DNA of 64,000 nt from Haberlea rhodopensis (GCA_907163345.1 CAJQUN010000003.1:5870821-5934820); one strand, 5' to 3'; shown: positions 53,927 through 64,000, numbered from the stretch's first letter. Translations and numbers: made by a program. Notes: generated by a model not told the origin, from the sequence alone.

Positions 53927-54361
53927 TTAGTCTATTGCTTCTCCGTCTCCTAAATCCCCTTCAACATCTTCCAGTACCATATGATCTTCCTCTTCCATCA
54001 TGAAATTGATCACAGACTGCTTGTAAGCGACTTCTTGTGCCAATTCATTCTTCTCATTCACGAGCGCTTGAATTTGAGTCCACATGTTCTCCCGATGCTC
54101 ATTGAACTCTTGCTCGAAGTGTTCCAACTGTTGGCATTTATTAACGTGGACTTTCATAAGTGTTTTGTTGTCCTCGATTGCTTTTGTAAGTCGCTCTTCG
54201 GCACGATGATGGTGGTAGGTCATCGTTTGGGCCTGGTAACGGTAGTGATTGATTATTTCTAACAACTCGGTCTTGTCACTCATCTCCTTGTCTTGGAATA
54301 TCTTAGATTCAGTTATTTCATACTCTTTCTTTTGGATCGAAATGGTGTGCGCTTGAGTCAT
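53927..54361 (-). CDS. Coiled-coil ORF inside the Gypsy element
   Basis: 144 codons, starting MTQAHTISIQKKEYEITESK and ending GDLGDGEAID. It is rich in E, K, Q, H and N, with heptad-like spacing through the middle (about residues 30-120) and an acidic C-terminal tail. I do not recognise a family and see no zinc knuckle, so it is not a normal Gypsy gag. It is the longest open frame in the element, lies just after the leader in the place where gag would be, and has no internal stop, unlike the other remnants. It may be an element-encoded protein of a non-autonomous lineage, a gag remnant reduced to its coiled coil, or a captured host exon. Confidence 0.4.
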   Translation of the reverse strand: MTQAHTISIQKKEYEITESKIFQDKEMSDKTELLEIINHYRYQAQTMTYHHHRAEERLTKAIEDNKTLMKVHVNKCQQLEHFEQEFNEHRENMWTQIQALVNEKNELAQEVAYKQSVINFMMEEEDHMVLEDVEGDLGDGEAID

Positions 54362-54422
54362 CGTAGCCTATGTCGTATTACGCTAAGATGGAGGTGAAAT
54401 CGAAGGATGAGATTTCGTGGGT

Positions 54423-55450
54423 TAGAGTTCTTCGAGGAGAAAAATTAAATCCTCAACTGGTTACCTTTCGGTTGCTGAATTTCGAAATTGATAAGGGGCT
54501 ATTAATATTCATGTTATGAAGATTCATAACCCAGATTTAATTTCAAAATGGCACTCGAAATTGGGAGAAATTGAAGCCCAAAATTTTCGCAAATTAGGGT
54601 TCTTGGGCGAGAATCTCGAACCGAAATTGAGCATCTTTCCTTGTTTGTGATTTCGATTGGATAGAGGGCTTTTGTTCGAAATGATATAAGGATCATAAAC
54701 CCAGAATTAATTTGAAATTGGTTTTCGGATTGAGGATAAATCGAATTTGGAAACTTCCGAAAATTTAGGGTTCTTGGGACGTGAATTGCGGCTCCAAATT
54801 GGCGTCCTTTACTTGTCTGTAATCCGACGAAATCATAGGGCTTTTACTACTGACATGATTTCGAGCAATATCCCAAAATTAATTGGATTTTTGTGTTCGA
54901 ATTGCCTGTCAAATCGAGTGCTGAAATTTCGCCAAAATTAGGGTTCCTGGCGTGATTTTATGCTCAAAACCGGAGGTCTTCCCTTGTTGTTTATTTGAAT
55001 TTTCGAGAGGGCTTTTGACATAGATATCATGTGGAATATTTACCCCGAACTAATTTAAATTCTACGTTCGGATTGATGGAAAAACGAATTTGGGATATTT
55101 CCACAATTTAGGGTTCTAAGGGCTAAATTTTTGGTCCTCAATTAACAACCTTCCTTTGTTTTTGAATTGGAAAAGGCATAGGGCTTTTATTAAGGATGAT
55201 AATTGGATCATTAACCCGAATTTAATTTATTTTTCGCGTTATAATCAGGGAGAAATCGGAGGTCAAATTTTCGGCTGCATTAGGGTTCATAAGGACGAGA
55301 ATTTGATTGGCGATTGTTCATCCAACCGTGAACGAATTTTGCAATTGACAGGGGGATTTTGTTTGTCTGATTTTTACCGTCACGGTGATGGGTCGAGATA
55401 GTCGATCGGTGGTCAGTGGTGCGAGATCGGAAAAATCGACGTGATTGGAG
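54423..55450. repeat. Tandem array of about six 172-bp units
   Basis: The string ttagggttc (first unit ttagagttc) recurs with starts near 54423, 54595, 54766, 54939, 55109 and 55281, giving spacings of 172, 171, 173, 170 and 172 bp. A seventh degenerate unit may start near 55446. Each unit also has a ccttgtttgt-type stretch, an agggctttt block and a cccgaattaattt-type block in the same order. Units are diverged. On the element's own (minus) strand five of them carry AACCCTAA, the telobox sequence. Confidence 0.85.
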
Positions 55451-55774
55451 TTCTCGAGTTCGATCGAGAAATTGGCCATGCTGACGCCTTCCGTTCAGCT
55501 CGAGACCTAGTGTCGTAGTTTCGTCTCAGGGAGATGTTCACGATGGTGGGTTGAATTTCGGACTAGGGCGACGTCGACGGTGGTGGTGGCGGCGGCAGTG
55601 CTGATGGCAGTTTCCAGATTTTTTTTTTAATTTTATAAAAAAATTCAGATTGTAATTTTTTTGGATTCCCAACTGAATTTTGATTTATGTAGTTGGTCTA
55701 TTTGATCTGGGATTCATAATCTAGTATTTTATCAACCAAAAATCTTTTCCCATCGGGATCATGGAACCTGGTTT

Positions 55775-55786
55775 GCTCTGATACCA
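55775..55786 (-). other. Primer-binding site of the Gypsy element
   Basis: The minus strand reads tggtatcagagc, complementary to the 3' end of initiator tRNA-Met, six bases after the LTR end. Confidence 0.85.
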
Positions 55787-56006
55787 CTAAAATGTCACGC
55801 CCCGAATTCGGGGTCGATAACACCGGCGTTGATTCCAAACATTAATTCAAAATCAACAAGCCTCGTGTACAGATCTATGATAAAAACCAGTCTATCACTA
55901 AAATGTCACACCCCGAAACCGGGATCGATAACACCGGCGTTGATTCCAAACATTAATTCGAAATCAACAAGCCTCGTGTACAGATCTATGATAAAAACCA
56001 GTCTAT
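55785..56006. repeat. 111-bp tandem duplication across the LTR/PBS junction
   Basis: The segment cactaaaatgtcac...accagtctat occurs twice, with LTR starts at 55793 and 55904. The duplicated unit includes the cactaaa spacer that lies outside the LTR, so the second copy has LTR-external sequence now buried within the LTR. The two units differ at a few positions. Confidence 0.85.
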
Positions 56007-58484
56007 TCATTCCATAGAAAATAATAATCGTCTTTTACAATTGATATTACAAAATACAATTGTCTCGATTAAATCAAATATGCGGAAGCGTAAATAAAAC
56101 TAATAAATTCTTAAAGGTTCTTCGTGGATCATCATCTCCAAAATTGTTCTTGTAATTCTTCCTCGATCTCTACTTTTCGTCCTTGTCTGGGAGGGGAGGT
56201 AAGGGGTGAGTATTTGAGAAAATACTCAGCAAGTAGGGGCCGATTGAACATAGTAAAAACGCATATAATTTCATAGCATAAATCATTTTAAACATTTCTT
56301 TGTCAAATCATATAGATCTTGGCATATAAACACATGTCTTACACATAAACACATATCTTTCACATATTCACATATCGACTTATTGGATTCAAGAGGTTGC
56401 TCCCGTGGTTAGGGGTCGGGTAATCGGGTAATCGGGTATTCGGGATCGGGTATTCGGGTTTCGGGTAGCTGGACGAGCTACCCGATCCCGAACCCGAAGA
56501 GATCGGGTACCCGATAATCGGGTTTCGGGTACCCGAAATCGGGTACCCGATACCCGAAATCGGGTACCCGATACCCGCATGCTTTTTCTTAAAAAATCTG
56601 CACCATATAAAATCAAACTATCAAACTTCTCAATTCTCAAACTGTCGAACAATGAAATGAAACAAATCACACAATCTCAATTCTCAAATTCAAAACAGAA
56701 AAGTCAATAAAATCTAAGATACAATCAACAATTGAACATCTCAACTTTTGCCCTAAAATTTATTTTACCCAAAATTCTAAAGAAGTTGCCAACGCCCAAC
56801 AATCAACATATTCAACAATAATCCTCAAACATTTCATGATTCCATCACCCAAATCACAACAAAGCATAAAACATTAATCAAAACAGAAATGCAAAACCTG
56901 GACTTTGAAGGCGTAAGAATGAAGGAGCAGCGAGCCAGCGACTGCAGCGTGCGGCGTTGAGGTCGGTTGAGGAGAGGAGAGCGACTGAGCGAGTGACTTT
57001 GAGGATGGAAAGAACGCAGACCGGCAGCCGTCGTGTGTGCGGCGTTGAGGAGAGGAGAGTGAAGCGGGTGTTCGTGTGTGCCGTCACTGCCGTGAGAAAT
57101 GAGAAGAGAGAAGTGAAGAAATGAGATTCAGAAACTTAAAAAATGAAATTAAATTCAGAACAATAATCGGGTTCGGGTATAGGGTACCCGACCCGAACAA
57201 AAAAAACCCAAAAAATAGTCCCGATCCCGAACCCGAAAAATAAGCATCCCGATCGGGTAATACCCGATCGGGTTCAGAAACCCGAATGTCCCGATAAATT
57301 TGGGAAAAACCGGATCGGGTCGGGTTTAAACCCGAATACCCGAACCCGACTCCCACTCCTACCCGTGGTATAGCACTTTGCTCTTAAGGATCAAGAGGTG
57401 GCTCCCATGCATGTGGCACGCCCACATCATGTAGCACTTTGCCCCGCCGAATCAAGTGGTGTCTCATACACACGTAGCACGTTGCTCCGCAAGGTCCTTC
57501 ATTCATGATCATGTCACATACTTGTTTAGCTTTAAAAACATACTTTTCATAGGGTTGTTCAATCGAGATTTAAATCATAAATAATATTTCGAAAACGAAA
57601 TGAAGTTGTAGTAAAAACCCACTTACTTTCGAAGCGTGATTGAGCGAATTACGGGTTGTAGAAAGTAGCACAAAATCTCCTCCTCCTTTGCCTTGAAGGT
57701 TTCGAATTCTTATGTGTGTGAGTAGGTAAAATTTCGAAAATGCTAAGTGTAGAATAAGATTTTCTTGGCATGATGTGTTGTGGACTTCAAAGGTGTTGAT
57801 TCTTGGAAGAATAGCGTGGGATTTGAGGTGATTTAAATGTAGGAATTAAATCCTTAACTTTGGCCAAAGAAATCCCTTAAATTAAGTCAAGTCAAGCAAG
57901 TCATGATGCAAGATATTATGATAATTGGATGCTAATGGTGTGGTAATTAAGTGGGAATATACTTAGGAGTAAGGTGATTCAATGTAGGAGGATTTTAATT
58001 TGGATCCCTAAACTTTGGTCATATGATTGAATAAGATAATTGAATGGTAATGTCATGATTTGATCATGCAATTAAATGGGTACCAAGATTTGGGCATGGC
58101 ACTTGAATGAGTCAATTAAATGAGGCAAAATGAATAAAGGATTTTGAGCATGTAATGAATGTGGTCAACCATTGGTAATGTATGTGAATAAATTTACCAA
58201 TTCCACAACTTTGGTCTTTTAATGACATAGTTTGAGCAAGGTATTGATTGGGTCACCAATTGGCTAAATGAATGGCAAAAGAATGGGGCCATCACATGTT
58301 GGTCATCTAATGACATGATTTAAGCAAACCATTAATGTTATTATATTTGATTGGATGGTGGTTGAATGAAATTGTATGGTTGGTTAAGCACTTAAATGTC
58401 ATTGAATGACTAATGACAAGGTTTGTGCAAGGTCATTGAATGGTTAACATGGTTTGGGGCAAGGTAAATTTTTGGGTCTTCACA
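55793..58484 (-). repeat. 5' LTR of the Gypsy element, enlarged by duplication and insertion
   Basis: It would be about 1.6 kb without a 111-bp tandem duplication at its left end (55793-55903) and a 952-bp hAT-like insertion (56410-57361). The outer end gggtcttcaca is followed by the target duplication taaca. Confidence 0.93.
56410..57361. mobile_element. hAT-like non-autonomous element, 952 bp, nested in the LTR
   Basis: A perfect 8-bp target duplication cccgtggt (56402-56409 and 57362-57369) flanks it. The uninterrupted LTR has this site once. The ends are taggggtcggg and cccgactcccactccta (inverted, imperfect). Subterminal regions are dense in cgggtacccga and cccgaaccc. The centre (56600-57140) is ordinary AT-rich and GC-mixed sequence without a transposase. 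Same architecture as 17956-18366. Confidence 0.9.
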
Positions 58485-58489
58485 TAACA

Positions 58490-60395
58490 TGCATTGTATT
58501 ATTACTAGACATATATTGAAAAATTTACTGTGTATAGTGTCGATGATCCAATCAAAATCAACATACCCAAAAACATACTGACAAATATCTTAGAAAAATT
58601 GAACTAACACACGATATCATCAACCAAATTTCTTTTATAAGTTGTCAAAATTATTAAATTAGCTAGTTCTATTAGAAAATAACATTTATTTCCATCTATT
58701 CAAGACAAACAAGAAGTAGAATCAATTCGGAGTGCCAAAAAAAAAAAGTTAATTATAATTTTTTTTCTCTAAAATTCATTTTTCAATTCGTTCAATATGA
58801 AAATTCGTGACTTTTTGTTTCCTCCGTGGATTTTCTAGATTGGCTTAAGAGGTTGTAGTCTCATAAAGTAATGAAGAACATATATATTATACCGTATATG
58901 TCTATGATGCACATACACTCTTAAAAATCATTCGTTGCAGTGCCAGCAACTTCTAGGACACCGATACCCCTTGGACATGTGGTATGTCCTTAATTTTTTT
59001 TAAAATAAATTGGACATTCGGACGTGTCCGACACGGAAAGCACACTTTTGGAGGTTAATTGTACAATTTAAATTGTTTTTGACTGAAATGAAATTTTGAA
59101 GTGTTTGTTAAACTTTGTGTTAATTGAAATAATATAATATTTGGTGTTAGTATGAGTAATACCATGATGATTTCAGCGACATGCATTTATTCATACATTT
59201 CTTGATTTTGATAAGAATATTTTTTATGTTATATTTTATTTGGACGTGTTTGTTAAACTTTATGTTAATTAAAGTAATATGCATTTGGTATTAATATGGA
59301 TGATACTACGATGATGTATTTATTTATGTTGGTAATTTGACCAGATAAACTCTATGCTGGCATTTGAAATTTTGGTATGGGCTCGAGATATGGAATTAGC
59401 AAACGGAAATAGAATGCCTGAGTCAAAAATCATGCAGCTGCATTTGTTGTCATTGAACAAACTTCATCACACATGCTTTATACGCATATTTGTGCCAAGA
59501 AGGGGACAATTCTCACTTTTTTATTTTATTGACATGAAAATGGGAGCCTTCCACTGCATGTAATACACCAGTGTTATTTTATTTTTGACCACTGAATCAT
59601 GAGGCATCCTTCCTTGTTGCCATATTTCCATTGTCGGCGAAACGAGAAGCTGCCATACAAACCATTTCCTTCCTTTTTTTTTGGCATTGTGTTTTATTGA
59701 TCCATACTTGTTGGTTATTGCTGTGGCTTGGGAAGAGAGGGGGGTGGGGTCTGGGCTATGCGAGACTCTGTTGCCTTCAGGCCTTTACAAACCATCAATA
59801 ATTAACACATTTGCCGCTACATCTACAAAAGATTTCTTGGAGCTGAGCAAGTTCTACTGGTCTTTTGAAATAACACTATTTATGTATTGGATGCAAGAAT
59901 TCATCGTTTCTCTTACCAGGCTAAAAGCACCAGATGACAAGAATCAGCGTGATTTTCAGAGTCAGATCGAGCAGGAAGAGAAACATGTAAGAGACGCTGA
60001 AAATCTAGAGACAAGCACTCTAATGAGCACACACAAAGCACTTGCTCATGCATGTGTTACAGATGCCATTTTCGAGATCGCACATTGTTAGAAATTTTAA
60101 TCCAATCCATTTGATTCAGAGGCTTGCGGAAACTTTTGACAATGATGTACGCCATGGGCTGCAGGAAAAGCAAGCAATGTATGTGCTACAGGGGAGCGGA
60201 AGACTAAAGAGCTTTGGCTCTATGTTTTTTTATTTATAATTCTGATAATTTATTGGACTACAAAGTAGTCTAATTTATACAAATTTTCGTGACTCCTTGT
60301 TTAATTCTAGGGTAAACTCACCAAAAATCTCCACCTTTAAACTTTTCTTTAATCACACTCCCTATCTACCTTTTCATTTTAATTTCAACTCCCTA
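58490..60395. other. Intergenic stretch with one unexplained open frame
   Basis: AT-rich with no recognised repeat. From 59681 to 60091 a plus-strand frame of 136 codons stays open. Its latter part (KAPDDKNQRDFQSQIEQEEKHVRDAE, followed by HACVTDAIFEIAHC) reads like real protein, probably an exon or a relic of a host gene. I do not recognise it and see no splice partners. Confidence 0.35.
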
Positions 60396-60555
60396 CCCCA
60401 TGCAATTTTACTTTTATACACTTATAGGGCTAATGACGAGCTACCCCCTAGGTTTTATTTTACTCTTCATATTTTACCAAAATTGTCATTTTCTTCTAAT
60501 AACCCGATCCTATCGAAAAAAGGCATCCTAAACGGAGGAGACAATTCGAGAAGAA

Positions 60556-60864
60556 ATGGATCCGAACGAATGTTCGAAGTGTTACTCATACAAGTGGTAT
60601 TTCCAAAAATTGGAAGAGCTAAATCAGAAACATCTGGCCGACGCTAAATGCTTCAACCAGAAATGGAAAATACTACGAGAAGTCGGTGCTAGCCAAGCTA
60701 GCATACATCTGTATCAACAACTAGAGAAGATATCGATGAACCTTTACAGGATGAACCTCAAACTTCAGTTCAAGTTATTCGAAGCTCAGGAGGAAGACCA
60801 TCCTGAACACAACCCCATGATTCCAGATCCGAACAATCCAACAGGATCCAGAACAGCAGAATAG
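60556..60864 (+). CDS. Small coiled-coil ORF of the pararetrovirus relic
   Basis: 102 codons, intact. It begins MDPNECSKCYSYKWYFQKLE, has two cysteines spaced C-x2-C near the start, a charged helical middle and an acidic, proline-rich C-terminal tail. Position and size fit the small first ORF of Solendovirus-type genomes. I do not recognise the protein itself. Intactness may simply reflect its short length. Confidence 0.4.
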   Translation: MDPNECSKCYSYKWYFQKLEELNQKHLADAKCFNQKWKILREVGASQASIHLYQQLEKISMNLYRMNLKLQFKLFEAQEEDHPEHNPMIPDPNNPTGSRTAE

Positions 60865-61323
60865 GATGTGAGAACCTGCCTTTCACGAAATTGAGCTCAA
60901 AGGTCTCCAAAGATCTTAGAAAAATTCAAAAGACAGTGCAGCGTTATGGATACCTATAATACAATTTCCCTGCACAGATTCATCATATACAAACTCAGAT
61001 GGAGATCATGATTAAGCATCAGAAGGAAATTCTTGAAAACCTTTGAGATGTTCAAACCCGAGTCAAGAGTCACGACCAAGTTCTTCAGGAAGAAGGAAAA
61101 AAGGGTGGTTACCACCGTTCTATGGAACAGAACCCTTTTACATCAAAAAAGGAAAACAGAAGAGGTCCGAAGACCTATGACATACACTGATAAATTGACC
61201 GTTGTCATCCGAGGAGATCCAATACTTTCCACAAAGTAATACAAAGAATCAACCTAGAAGATCTTCGTGTTCTTGTTGATTCGTTTACAGGATTGAATCT
61301 CGTAGACTTCAAAACAAATCAAG

Positions 61324-62112
61324 TTGGGGATCAGGGAGACCATAATCCCTCTACTTCCATCAACACATGAAAGTTTTGAGTCACAGAATCCACCACCCGA
61401 TGGAGATCAAAGAATACCCGATCAGGAGGATTTTGCCACCAGAGCAACCTTAGATCCCCCAGTGGGAACAATGAATCATTCCCGCATGCCAGATTTACTA
61501 AGGGAAATCTCAGTTAGATCCAATACATCAATGCGGGCTCATGCTCAATCTGAATATTTTGGATTTCAAAAATAGAGAAGTTCTTATTGATGAATGTGCT
61601 TCAACAATGAGAAAAGCAGCACGAACGCTTGATCTCAACAAAGAATGATTCATATTACTCCTTAATATGAGTCTGAAAGGATCAGCCAAAATTATCTGTG
61701 ATCTCACTGACCAGTTTACAAATGAAGAAGTTCTTGCCAGAGTGTCCTTGAAAGGAATCGTGGACAAGATGGCCAAACTTTTTAAAAGTTGTTTCCTCGA
61801 AGTTGGTTATTTCGAAAGAATGGAGCAAGAGAAGGCAAAAAAAAATATAGACAAGCTCTATGTAGCCCGGAACTACATGATATTTGTTATGTAGATGAGT
61901 ACATCAAACTCTTCACCGAGTATAGATGGAAGGCAAATATGATGGACAAGGATGCAAGAGAGTTATTCTTTGCCAAAATACCGAGTCCATGGAGTGAAAT
62001 GCTTATCCAGGAGTATACACCGAAAGAAATGAAGACGGTGGCCAGGAGAATGTCATTTCTTAAAGTGAGGCTTGAGGATTGGTGCTATCAAGCGAAACTC
62101 CAAAAGAATTAG
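61324..62112 (+). pseudogene. Capsid-protein-like region of the pararetrovirus relic
   Basis: Interrupted frames. A segment near 61670-61890 (SLKGSAKIICDLTDQF) is followed in another frame by YVDEYIKLFTEY, AKIPSPWSEMLIQEY and RMSFLKVRLEDWCYQAKLQK (about 61890-62110). The pattern of a PSPW-type core followed by a basic, tryptophan/cysteine-containing segment resembles caulimovirid capsid proteins just ahead of their zinc knuckle. The knuckle itself was not found. Stops and frame changes near 61575 and 61890 break it. Confidence 0.5.
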
Positions 62113-62739
62113 AAGAGGCTAAGAGGAATCAACAAAATAACTCCTCTTTGCTTTACCGGAAATGATATCCATACAATCATCTGAAACTATTAAGCCCGAA
62201 GCTACAGATCGAGGCAGGTATTAGGACCAATCAGGAGTAGAATCACGTCAACGAGTTCTAATCAAGCAAGTACTAATAGAGCTCTAACAAATAGAAAATT
62301 CATACAAACTCATACAAGAACCAATGAAAGTTTTAAAGATTGTAACAGCTAGACGTGCGGAGCAAGGGTACATATCTCTATAGATTGCCAGAGAACCAAA
62401 AACGTGGAATGAAATGGTTCGAGCATACCAAGGAGTTCGAAGATGTTGTTTATTTATCAAATTTGGTGCATGTGTATCAATTGAGGACATCCCTTAGATG
62501 AAAGCATCTATGAAGAGGAGTTCAGAATCGAACTGATAGGAGAGTTCCTTCAACACATGATCATAGAAGAGTCCTCGGGGTTTTTCTCCCATACCACTGT
62601 TTTTCATAAAACCCTTCCGAGGATAATGAAGGAATAGCCAAAGCTTCAAAGGTATGAAGGATTTGCAATTGGAGCAATCCTTGTATACGATTGGTCTGCA
62701 GAGCATAAAGCATCACATCATCCACAACGTCACAACAGG

Positions 62740-63366
62740 CGAATTTGCAATCCCGATGGATTCATGGGAAATCAAATTGAGATGTGGTTAATCCCCCACA
62801 GTGAAATCCAGGAGATTAAAAACAAAGTGAAAATAGAAGTTGCTATACATTCTCATGGATTCTTATTGGAGACATTAGAGTTATCATCAAAGCGACTTTC
62901 AAAGAAGGAATTGATTCGCCACTCAACCTGACGATCTTTGACAATAGAATCCCGAACCTCAAAGATTCTTGTTTGGGAGCAGTTGCAGGATTTGTAAGCA
63001 GGTAAGATGGCCTTCAACATCTATCCAAGAATTACAAACAATTTGGGAGATCTAGATTTAAAACAAGGTTCTTACTCTTCATCAAGATTTTAAGAGAAAT
63101 GAATTGATGAAAGAATGGAATATGCCTTATTTGATCACCTACAAGGTGTCATACGCGCTCTCGATTACTCATCATTCAGAGGTATTTTTGAGAAAGGAAT
63201 TCTTCGAAGTTCCTAGAATCTTTGAAGATTTTTCCAAAGCAGTGCTACCGGATATTATTGATACTCCAAAAATGGGAGAGATCAACATGAGGATACATGA
63301 CCAGCCTTTTTTGAACAGAAGCAGGAGCCTTATGATCGAACCAGTAGGATATCTTTCAACAGGATA
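62740..63366 (+). pseudogene. Movement-protein-like (30K superfamily) region
   Basis: Scattered frames carry the hallmarks of caulimovirid movement proteins: the ATFKEGIDSPLNLTIFDNRI stretch near 62890-62950, MAFNIYPRITNNLGDLDL near 63008-63060 and YLITYKVSYALSITHHSEVF (63126-63186). Several frame changes and stops (near 62930, 63005 and 63090) inactivate it. Confidence 0.6.
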
Positions 63367-63880
63367 GGTTAATCAGCAATTATCCGGGGAAAAATAGAAA
63401 GCCGTATCGAGCAGGATTCAGAAAATCCCTGATGTATTCAAAACAACAAGAGTACTGAAATGCCCAGAAGGCTGGAGAGAAGTGTAGATAATCTTTGACA
63501 TTACTGAGAAGAACAACATCTTCACTTGCAATGTCTTATATTATTTGCAACAACCTACAGTTGGCAGGTATCAGGGAAACCTTAAAATTGGTATTGATCT
63601 AACAATTGCAGGAACTGCGGGTATGATCCAAAATAGCTTATTCTTGGGATTGAGTTTCTCGAGGAACACAAACCTTAGGAAAGATTGCAACTGAATGGAA
63701 TTCACGGTGGACGGGAAAAGATACAGAATCCAATGACCACCATTCCATTCTCAATATACATCTCAGTCGGGATGTTATACGAGGAATATTTTGCAGAATA
63801 TTTTGCAGCTTATATTCGGGATGTGGAATATGTACTGCCAGGCGAGACATCTTCCCAAAAGAAGTTGGTGAGAAATTACC

Positions 63881-64000
63881 TGTGATATCCCCGAAATAAT
63901 TATGTGCATTATTAATTATGCTTAATTGATATTTATGGTGTTAATTAATTTAGTGTTGAATTAATTAATATGATGAGATGCTTAGTCATGCGGTGGGCGT
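63881..64000 (+). mobile_element. LTR-like start running off the window
   Basis: The sequence tgtgatatccccgaaataatt opens a run typical of plant LTR starts, directly after the viral remnant frames end. Only 120 bp are present, so element type and orientation cannot be confirmed. Confidence 0.4.

Larger units (their letters stand above)
50169..58484 (-). mobile_element. Complete Ty3/Gypsy-type element, non-autonomous derivative
   Basis: LTRs of about 1.61 kb (50169-51781 as the 3' LTR and 55793-58484 as the 5' LTR, the latter enlarged by insertions) begin tgtgaagacccg and end ggggcgtgaca on the minus strand. A perfect 5-bp target duplication taaca flanks the element (50164-50168 and 58485-58489). 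A PBS tggtatcagagc (55786-55775) lies seven bases inside the 5' LTR, and a polypurine tract aaggagggaggga (51794-51782) lies inside the 3' LTR. Inside are a 172-bp tandem array, one coiled-coil ORF and only scraps of integrase. Protease and reverse transcriptase are not recognisable, so it would need proteins in trans. Confidence 0.92.
60400..63880 (+). mobile_element. Decayed endogenous pararetrovirus (Caulimoviridae-like), 5' part
   Basis: Three virus-like regions follow in one orientation: a small coiled-coil ORF (60556-60864), a capsid-protein-like region (about 61324-62112) and a movement-protein-like region (about 62740-63360). All but the first are broken by frame changes and stops. 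The order capsid then movement matches Solendovirus/Cavemovirus-type genomes rather than badnaviruses, where movement comes first. The protease-reverse transcriptase part is not seen before 63881, where an LTR-like sequence begins. Recognition rests on motif resemblance by eye; the genus is inference. Confidence 0.6.

Noticed and set aside
57084..57356. 90-codon minus-strand frame rich in GSGSG
   Set aside because: Produced by the cgggt/acccg simple sequence of the hAT-like element's end.

Overview
This is nuclear DNA of a flowering plant, most likely a eudicot and probably an asterid. The coding genes have plant-type introns. Their closest relatives that I recognise are Arabidopsis-type CML44, the CCCH zinc-finger protein C3H7 and ACC oxidase 5. 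The rest of the window is plant retrotransposons, MITEs, SINEs and an endogenous pararetrovirus. Nothing prokaryotic is present.

Only three host genes are well supported. They are a calmodulin-like EF-hand gene (573-1052, +), a ten-exon CCCH zinc-finger gene (16895-3907, -) and a three-exon ACC oxidase gene (48412-49546, +). The first two also lie next to each other in Arabidopsis (At1g21550 and At1g21570, from memory), so the left end looks like a conserved gene island. The ACC oxidase would catalyse the last step of ethylene synthesis and the EF-hand protein would be a calcium sensor. No shared pathway links the three.

Layout: 0-0.2 kb, edge of a minus-strand LTR element; 0.4-1.1 kb, EF-hand gene; 1.4-3.5 kb, small retroposed pieces (a SINE, a foldback); 3.9-16.9 kb, zinc-finger gene with a 5.2-kb Copia element in one intron; 18-18.4 kb, hAT-like MITE; 18.9-23.3 kb, Mutator-like element with about 100-bp terminal inverted repeats and a broken transposase; 23.3-29 kb, AT-rich DNA with two MITEs, a SINE and an (AT)n tract; 29-30.3 kb, Copia 3' end and LTR; 31.0-33.3 kb, tandem LTR-internal array of a miniature retrotransposon; 34.5-36.8 kb, solo Gypsy-type LTR; 37.3-42.1 kb, decayed Copia element; 42.7-44.8 kb, solo SIRE-like LTR holding an organelle-like insert; 46.5-47.6 kb, Copia fragment; 48.0-50.0 kb, ACC oxidase gene with a SINE on each side; 50.2-58.5 kb, complete Gypsy-type element with a 172-bp tandem array and a nested hAT-like insertion; 60.4-63.9 kb, decayed endogenous pararetrovirus; 63.9 kb to the end, start of another LTR.

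The most unusual structures are four. One is the four-LTR, three-internal-domain TRIM array whose LTRs carry an antisense 5S-rRNA-like segment. The second is the 172-bp telobox-bearing tandem array inside the Gypsy element. The third is the caulimovirid relic with capsid-before-movement order. The fourth is the contrast in the zinc-finger gene between perfect splice sites downstream and a frame-broken first exon. All coordinates and comparisons were made by eye.
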